NCBI GenBank assembly: GCA_946885765.1
Contig: CAMPHD010000079.1
Location: forward strand, 1-10,471
DNA length: 10,471 nucleotides
Direction: 5' to 3'
From: an uncultured Thalassospira sp.
GTDB lineage: Bacteria; Pseudomonadota; Alphaproteobacteria; Rhodospirillales_A; Thalassospiraceae
The notes under the pieces were generated by a model. It was not told the origin of the DNA. It searched no databases and saw only the letters and a list, made by a program, of their open reading frames with translations. Below, piece by piece: positions 6,475 through 10,471 of this stretch. Both the position numbers and the translations under genes were made by a program. Each line of letters opens with the position of its first letter. The stretch's first letter is position 1.

Positions 6475-6494
6475 CATGCCGCCACCACGGCATG
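6475..6494. promoter_or_regulatory. Palindrome at the expected transcription start of the LysE-family gene
   Basis: CATGCCG (6475-6481) and CGGCATG (6488-6494) are perfect inverted arms around 6 bases. The site covers the predicted start point of the promoter at 6443-6471, a usual position for a repressor operator. An RNA hairpin at the very 5' end of the message is the alternative. Confidence 0.4.
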
Positions 6495-6522
6495 TTTGCC
6501 ACCTTTTCAAAAGGATCGCCCC

Positions 6523-7176
6523 ATGATCGACTTTGCCGATATCGCCCCCTATCTGCCGGGAATATTCCTTGCCTATGCCGCCCTTCTGATGGGCCTGATC
6601 AGCCCCGGCCCTGCGTTGCTGGGCCTGATGGGGGTCTCACTTGAACAGGGGCGCCGTGCCGATCATTACTTTGCCATCGGGATCGGGACCGGATCGCTTT
6701 GCATCGGTATTCTGACCCTGACCGGCCTGTCTGTCCTTCTGGCAAGCTGGGCCGATGCCATGACCGTCATTCGCATTGCCGGCGGAATTTATCTTTTATG
6801 GCTGGCTTTCAAGGCATTTCGTGCCGCATTCCGGCCCGCGCAACCGGCTGGCGATGCCATTGCGCGCGACGACAAAGCCATCTCGCCAATTGGCTATTTC
6901 AGTCGTGGGTTGAGCCTTCACCTAACCAACCCCAAGGCGATCTTGACATGGATTGCCATCATCTCCATCGGGTTTGCCGATGGCACACCGCTTTGGGTGG
7001 GTTGGGTGATTGTGATTGGTTGCGGCACGATTTCAACGCTGGTGCATTTCGCCTATGCCACTGCCTTTTCGACCGCCCCGGCCATTTCGCTGTATCGTCG
7101 GGCGGCGCGCTGGATCAACGGCTTGCTGGGCGTGTTCTTTGCCGCAGTTGGCATTCGCCTGCTTGCCGGGCGCTAG
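6523..7176 (+). CDS. LysE/RhtB-family amino-acid exporter
   Basis: The 218-residue membrane protein belongs to the LysE/RhtB superfamily, which exports amino acids or their derivatives out of the cytoplasm using the proton gradient. The family signature appears in the first helix and loop (LISPGPALLGLMGVSLEQG, about residues 25-43). A second conserved block follows the central loop (GYFSRGLSLHLTNPKAILTW, about 125-144). About six hydrophobic segments are visible, with an arginine-rich cytoplasmic loop around residues 100-120. The ATG at 6523 has AAAGGA 7 bases upstream; the in-frame ATG at 6496 has none. The substrate cannot be read from the sequence. The stop codon overlaps that of the gene on the opposite strand at a CTAG, with no terminator in between. 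Confidence 0.88.
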   Translation: MIDFADIAPYLPGIFLAYAALLMGLISPGPALLGLMGVSLEQGRRADHYFAIGIGTGSLCIGILTLTGLSVLLASWADAMTVIRIAGGIYLLWLAFKAFRAAFRPAQPAGDAIARDDKAISPIGYFSRGLSLHLTNPKAILTWIAIISIGFADGTPLWVGWVIVIGCGTISTLVHFAYATAFSTAPAISLYRRAARWINGLLGVFFAAVGIRLLAGR

Positions 7177-7880
7177 TCATCTTCGCGGCTATCAAGCAAT
7201 GGCCTGCGGGTGACGCCGTTTTTCTGATCTATCCAGCCGCCAAGCACGGTCAGCCAGACGGCAATCAGCGGCAGCAGCGCGATATTCTGGTCCATCACCC
7301 ACAATGTCGCGCTGGCCAGAACGCACCACACCAACGGCACAGGCAACAAAATCCACCGCCATGTGCCGCGCGCCAGCAGGATAAAGCCAAGCGTCCCGAT
7401 TGCCGTCGGATCGGCGGCACTGCCAAACAGTTCCGCCTGTATCAAATCGCGTCCTTCGATCAAGCCGACAAAGGGATAGACAAAAATCGCAATCGCGATC
7501 ATTACCACCCCGGCAATGCTGGAAAAATCACCGCGCCAGCCAAATCGCAAAGGCATCCGGCGCGCGGCAAACATCACCATCAACAATGCCTCGGTAATGA
7601 AAGCCGGAATGAAATACGGGATCAGCCAGTTGATCGGCTGGTAATAATACCAAAGGAAGCCCGTAGCCACCCAGCCCCAGATCATCGCCAGCAAAACCAG
7701 CGCCACCCGGTTACCGCGATTACCATGCCGGATGGAAAGGCCAAAGGTGATCATCCCTGCAACCAGTGCGGCACTCACCGCCAGCCACCACGTGGTATTT
7801 AGCGTTTCAAACAACCGGTAATAAACGCGCGGCGAAAACAGCAGAAAATCTGCCAGGCTGTAGCTCCACCATTCGCTCAT
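7173..7880 (-). CDS. DUF6064-like integral membrane protein
   Basis: The 235-residue protein is strongly hydrophobic, with six to seven candidate membrane helices (roughly residues 30-48, 58-77, 85-105, 120-140, 153-170, 173-195 and 199-217). The N-terminus, MSEWWSYSLADFLLFSPRVY, is the recognisable opening of the DUF6064 family, whose function is unknown. Aromatic residues cluster at the helix ends (WGWVATGFLWYYY). The ATG at 7878-7880 shares one base with the aldo/keto reductase stop codon (TGATG), which implies translational coupling; a GTG at 7883 gives a 4-base overlap and is the alternative. The gene is therefore the second member of a two-gene operon. It ends tail to tail with the LysE-family gene without a terminator, so read-through would make RNA antisense to that gene. 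The family name rests on my recognition of the N-terminus. Confidence 0.75.
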   Translation of the reverse strand: MSEWWSYSLADFLLFSPRVYYRLFETLNTTWWLAVSAALVAGMITFGLSIRHGNRGNRVALVLLAMIWGWVATGFLWYYYQPINWLIPYFIPAFITEALLMVMFAARRMPLRFGWRGDFSSIAGVVMIAIAIFVYPFVGLIEGRDLIQAELFGSAADPTAIGTLGFILLARGTWRWILLPVPLVWCVLASATLWVMDQNIALLPLIAVWLTVLGGWIDQKNGVTRRPLLDSREDD

Positions 7881-8818
7881 CACAGAACCCCGATCACGGC
7901 CGCAATACGTTGGCGCATATCGTCATCTGGCATTGGGCCGGTGGCCGCTCGCATGTTTTCGATGGCGTGCATCGGCTGGGTCGTTGCCGGGATCGGACAG
8001 GTCACCGCCGGATGAGAAATCAGATATTTCAGGATCAACTGTGCCCAGCTTCGTGCTTCGATCTCGGCGGCAAAGTCCGGAAGCTTTTCGCCTTCGAGGC
8101 GGTCAATCAGATGGCCGCCCTGAAACGGTCGGTTGACGATCACGGCAATGCCGCGTTCCTCGGCCAACGGCAGAAGGTATTCTTCGACCTTACGGTCCAC
8201 CGGGTTATAGGTCACCTGCACGAAATCAAGCGGCGTGTTTTTCATCACCGCCATCAAATCATCGGTACGTCTGCCATGCGATGTCGTCACCCCGACATAG
8301 CGAAGCCGCCCGGCATCCTTCATATCGAACAAAAGCGGCAGATTATCGTTGATCCCGACCAGATTATGCACCTGCAACAGGTCAAACTTTTCGATGTTCC
8401 AGTAATCGGCGGTTTGCGAGATTTGCTCGGCACCGTCATCCGATGTCCAGACCTTGTCGGTTGAAAATACCCGGTCGCGCGCACCCAGTTTATCAAGCCC
8501 GTATCCGATCACATCCTGCGATGAACCATACATCGGCGAACTATCGATCATGCGACCACCGGCGTCGAAAAACGCCCGCATGACATTGGCGCACTGGTCA
8601 CGCAAAACCGGATCATTGCCGACATTAAACGTGATCCAGCTTCCCAGGCCGACCGCCGGGATCATTTCCCCCGTCGACGGAATCTGCTTTTTAATCACAT
8701 CAAGAACCGCACGGTTATCAAGCGTCTGCGCCCAAAGCGGCTTGATCGCACCAAGCCCTGCTGTTGCGCCAATCGCCGTCGCACCGCGCAGGAAATTCCG
8801 TCGACCCAGAAAAAACAT
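7880..8818 (-). CDS. Tat-exported aldo/keto reductase
   Basis: Aldo/keto reductases reduce carbonyl groups with NAD(P)H on a TIM barrel. The N-terminus carries a twin-arginine signal (LGRRNFLRG, a hydrophobic alanine-glycine stretch, then a possible cleavage near PLWAQ). The enzyme should therefore fold with its cofactor in the cytoplasm and move to the periplasm. The catalytic tetrad is visible, counted from the chosen start: Asp92 and Tyr97 (MIDSSPMYG), Lys122 (FSTDKVW) and His151 (LLQVHN). The length of 312 residues fits. I chose the ATG at 8818, which has AGGG 11 bases upstream and gives a normal Tat N-region; the ATG at 8842 adds eight residues and has no ribosome-binding site. The gene is coupled to the membrane protein gene downstream and diverges from the merR gene across about 170 bp. 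Periplasmic Tat-dependent members exist but are a minority of the family. Confidence 0.88.
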   Translation of the reverse strand: MFFLGRRNFLRGATAIGATAGLGAIKPLWAQTLDNRAVLDVIKKQIPSTGEMIPAVGLGSWITFNVGNDPVLRDQCANVMRAFFDAGGRMIDSSPMYGSSQDVIGYGLDKLGARDRVFSTDKVWTSDDGAEQISQTADYWNIEKFDLLQVHNLVGINDNLPLLFDMKDAGRLRYVGVTTSHGRRTDDLMAVMKNTPLDFVQVTYNPVDRKVEEYLLPLAEERGIAVIVNRPFQGGHLIDRLEGEKLPDFAAEIEARSWAQLILKYLISHPAVTCPIPATTQPMHAIENMRAATGPMPDDDMRQRIAAVIGVL

Positions 8819-8925
8819 CGCTATCACAACCCTGTCATTCATAACCGGCCACAGGATAGAAGGTGGTCAGATTACACGGTGGGCGCAACCGCAAGCTGTT
8901 GCACAAACTGGCAAAAAATTTACTC

Positions 8926-8956
8926 TTGACCTAGAGTACACTCCAGCAGCTAGCCT
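8926..8956 (+). promoter_or_regulatory. MerR-type promoter and operator of merR
   Basis: TTGACC (8926-8931) and TAGCCT (8951-8956) are 19 bp apart, the over-long spacer that MerR regulators correct by twisting DNA. Centred in it is the palindrome CTAGAGTACACTCCAG (8931-8946; seven-base arms with one mismatch around AC). A further inverted half-site, TACTCT (8921-8926), pairs with AGAGTA (8933-8938). The position 34 bases before the merR start implies self-regulation. Confidence 0.8.
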
Positions 8957-8989
8957 TTTGAAAGTTCCCCCAGCTGAAAGGTAACCGAC

Positions 8990-9355
8990 ATGATGATTGG
9001 TGAAGTCTCGGCCAAAAGCGGTTTACCCATTCACACACTACGCTATTACGAAAAAATCGGTCTGGTGCCCAAACCGTCACGCGATGCGGGTGGCCGACGG
9101 TACTATGATCCGGAAATCCTTGACTGGCTGACTTTCATTTCACGCCTCAAGGATCTTGGCATGCCGATCCGTGACCGGGTGCGGTTCGCCCGCCTGCGTA
9201 CCGAAGGCGAACGCACGGTTGGCGAACGGCGCGAACTTCTTGAAATCTATCGGACCGGATTGGCCAAAAAAATCGCCGAGCTGACCGAAACGCTGGAAGT
9301 TCTTGATTACAAGATCGCCAATTACGACGAAATCTGCCGAAAAAAATCTGCCTGA
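8990..9355 (+). CDS. MerR-family transcriptional regulator
   Basis: The 121-residue protein has the N-terminal winged helix-turn-helix of the MerR family: IGEVSAKSGLPIHTLRYYEKIGLV (residues 3-26), then the wing with GGRRYYD (34-40) and WLTFISRLKDLGMPI (46-60). A dimerising coiled coil runs from about residue 75 to 112. The effector-binding tail is very short, and the only cysteine is Cys116. Metal-binding cysteine pairs of the MerR, CueR or ZntR type are absent, so a metal effector is unlikely. The layout resembles the small AdhR/NmlR-like regulators that respond to aldehydes and other electrophiles, but their usual central cysteine is missing. AAGG lies 8 bases before the ATG. It shares an operon with the next gene (21-base gap) and probably controls the divergent reductase genes too. 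Confidence 0.93.
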   Translation: MMIGEVSAKSGLPIHTLRYYEKIGLVPKPSRDAGGRRYYDPEILDWLTFISRLKDLGMPIRDRVRFARLRTEGERTVGERRELLEIYRTGLAKKIAELTETLEVLDYKIANYDEICRKKSA

Positions 9356-9376
9356 TCTATTAAGGAGCCCCCCCTT

Positions 9377-9772
9377 ATGGCTGAACATAAAAACGCGCTT
9401 GATGCCGGGCGCGATGTTGTCGCACGTCTGAACCCACCGCTTGAAGGCGCCCTGGCCGAAAAATACGATGCCTTGGTGCCGGATTTTGCCGAAAGTCTCG
9501 TTGAATGGGCCTATGGCCGTCATTATGCCCGCCCCAACCTTGATCTTAAAACCCGCCAGCTTTGCACGATTTCCGCCCTGACGGTTCTGGGCGGACAAAC
9601 AGCACCGCAGCTTAAGATCAATATCAAACACACCCTTGCCGCCGGAGCGACGCGCGAAGAAATCATCGAAGCGATCTGGCAAATGGCAGTTTATGGCGGC
9701 CTTCCTGCTGCGATCAACGGCCTGAACGCCGCACAGGAACTGTTTGACGAACTGGGTGCCACCGCCACTTAA
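9377..9772 (+). CDS. Carboxymuconolactone decarboxylase-like (AhpD/PcaC superfamily) protein
   Basis: The 131-residue protein has the all-helical carboxymuconolactone decarboxylase fold. The core (TRQLCTISALTVLGG, then LKINIKHTLAAGATREEIIEAIWQMAVYGG) matches the family, with the conserved His85 and the GATREEI turn. It has a single cysteine (Cys63), so the CxxC-type peroxidase chemistry of AhpD is not available; it is closer to the PcaC/YraC type. A perfect TAAGGAG ribosome-binding site ends 9 bases before the ATG, so translation should be strong. It follows merR by 21 bases and ends at a strong terminator. No protocatechuate-pathway neighbours are present, so true 4-carboxymuconolactone decarboxylation is doubtful. 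Regulator-plus-CMD pairs are known from electrophile-responsive loci such as adhR-yraC of Bacillus subtilis, which fits the neighbouring reductase. Confidence 0.9.
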   Translation: MAEHKNALDAGRDVVARLNPPLEGALAEKYDALVPDFAESLVEWAYGRHYARPNLDLKTRQLCTISALTVLGGQTAPQLKINIKHTLAAGATREEIIEAIWQMAVYGGLPAAINGLNAAQELFDELGATAT

Positions 9773-9775
9773 AGC

Positions 9776-9811
9776 AAAAAGGCACCGCAGGTTTCCCGGC
9801 GGTGCCTTTTC
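9776..9811. terminator. Bidirectional terminator between the CMD-like gene and cysS
   Basis: A perfect 12-bp stem (9777-9788 with 9799-9810) closes a 10-nt loop. It has an A-run on its left and a T-run on its right, so both strands show a canonical T-tract. It lies 4 bases after one stop codon and 19 from the other. Confidence 0.92.
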
Positions 9812-9829
9812 CAATTCAAATCCGACGGA

Positions 9830-10471
9830 TCAAACGCGCTTCCAGCTCGTACCTTCCTTGAAGTCTTCAAGCAGAATACCACGCGCCAGAAGATCGTTTC
9901 TGATCTGATCGGCAGTGGCGAAATCGCGGTTTTTCTTCGCTTCGGCACGCTGCTCGATCAGGCCGTCAATCTCGGCGGCCTCGTCTTCATCGGCAGAACC
10001 GGTGAACCAGGCTTCGGGATCGATTTCAAGAATCCCCAGCACCGTTGCCGCCGCCAGAACACGGCCCTTGGCCTCGGCCTTATCGTATTTCTTCGTCGCC
10101 TTGTTCAGTTCGGTCACCAGTTCATGGAATTCCGAAATCGCAAGCGGCGTATTAAGATCATCACAAAGCGCGCTCAGAACCGATGCCGGCACCGGGGTGT
10201 TTTCCGGTTTGATGTCAATGGTCTGACGAAGGGCGGTATAGAACCGATCCAGCGCCTCTTTGGCCTGGCGCAGGTTTTCTTCGGTCCAGTTGATCGGCTG
10301 GTGATAGTGGGTGCCCAGCATCGCGAGACGGATCGCCTCGCCCGGCCAGCTTTCGAGCAATTCATGCACGGTGACAAAGTTGCCAAGCGACTTGGACATC
10401 TTTTCACCTTCGACCATCAGATGGCCGTTATGCATCCAGTATTTGGCGTAGCTTGACCCCTTGTTCGCGCA
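9830..10471 (-). CDS. cysS: Cysteinyl-tRNA synthetase, C-terminal part
   Basis: The enzyme attaches cysteine to tRNA-Cys as a class I synthetase with a zinc-dependent active site. The frame is open to the right window edge, so the Rossmann half with HIGH and most zinc ligands lies outside; 213 residues remain. The first visible residues read into WMHNGHLMVEGEKMSKSLGN, which contains the class I KMSKS loop that stabilises the aminoacyl adenylate. The stem-contact region (MLGTHYHQPINWTEENL) and the anticodon-binding helical domain follow. The C-terminus (FATADQIRNDLLARGILLED, then WKRV) is the conserved CysRS tail. The methionine at 10435 is internal, because the conserved sequence continues upstream of it. 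It has its own terminator on the left, shared with the converging gene. Confidence 0.96.
   Translation of the reverse strand, partial: CANKGSSYAKYWMHNGHLMVEGEKMSKSLGNFVTVHELLESWPGEAIRLAMLGTHYHQPINWTEENLRQAKEALDRFYTALRQTIDIKPENTPVPASVLSALCDDLNTPLAISEFHELVTELNKATKKYDKAEAKGRVLAAATVLGILEIDPEAWFTGSADEDEAAEIDGLIEQRAEAKKNRDFATADQIRNDLLARGILLEDFKEGTSWKRV

Noticed and set aside
6699..7802. A 367-codon open frame on the + strand covering the exporter end and the membrane protein gene
   Set aside because: It overlaps two genes with clear family features and its translation is glutamine-, arginine- and histidine-rich without any domain.

Overview
The window reads like a chromosomal segment of a free-living alphaproteobacterium. 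The gene types and the mid-50s GC suggest Rhodospirillales, with a Thalassospira-like feel; this is my inference from protein style, and no search was run. It contains eleven genes, two of them cut by the window edges. I see no rRNA, tRNA, CRISPR array, insertion sequence or prophage gene.

Left part (1-3308). The C-terminal half of an MscS-type mechanosensitive channel (+) faces rpsD (-, ribosomal protein S4) across two perfect back-to-back hairpins. rpsD has a clear sigma70 promoter and a roughly 110-nt leader with competing stems. On the far side of that promoter lies a fasciclin-domain lipoprotein gene (+). A hairpin that can terminate in both directions separates it from trmJ (-, SpoU-family tRNA methyltransferase).

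Middle (3309-7176). cimA (-, citramalate synthase, the threonine-independent entry to isoleucine) lies upstream of trmJ on the same strand. Then come a small unrecognised gene (+, 86 aa), a FrnE-like DsbA-family oxidoreductase (+) and a LysE-family exporter (+). The small gene and the oxidoreductase each end at an intrinsic terminator. The small gene has an 8-bp inverted repeat in its leader and a cytosine-rich 3' region. The exporter has a good promoter with a palindrome at the expected start of transcription.

Right part (7173-10471). A DUF6064-like membrane protein and a Tat-exported aldo/keto reductase form a translationally coupled pair (-). They diverge from a merR-type regulator and a carboxymuconolactone-decarboxylase-like gene (+). 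The merR promoter has the 19-bp spacer and the central palindrome typical of MerR control. Together these four genes look like a small switchable module for reactive carbonyl or quinone-like compounds. A bidirectional terminator separates it from cysS (-, cysteinyl-tRNA synthetase, C-terminal part only).

Most of the window is ordinary housekeeping. The signals most worth a second look are the MerR-controlled module, the rpsD leader, the cytosine-rich transcript after the small gene, and the palindromes at the small gene and the exporter.
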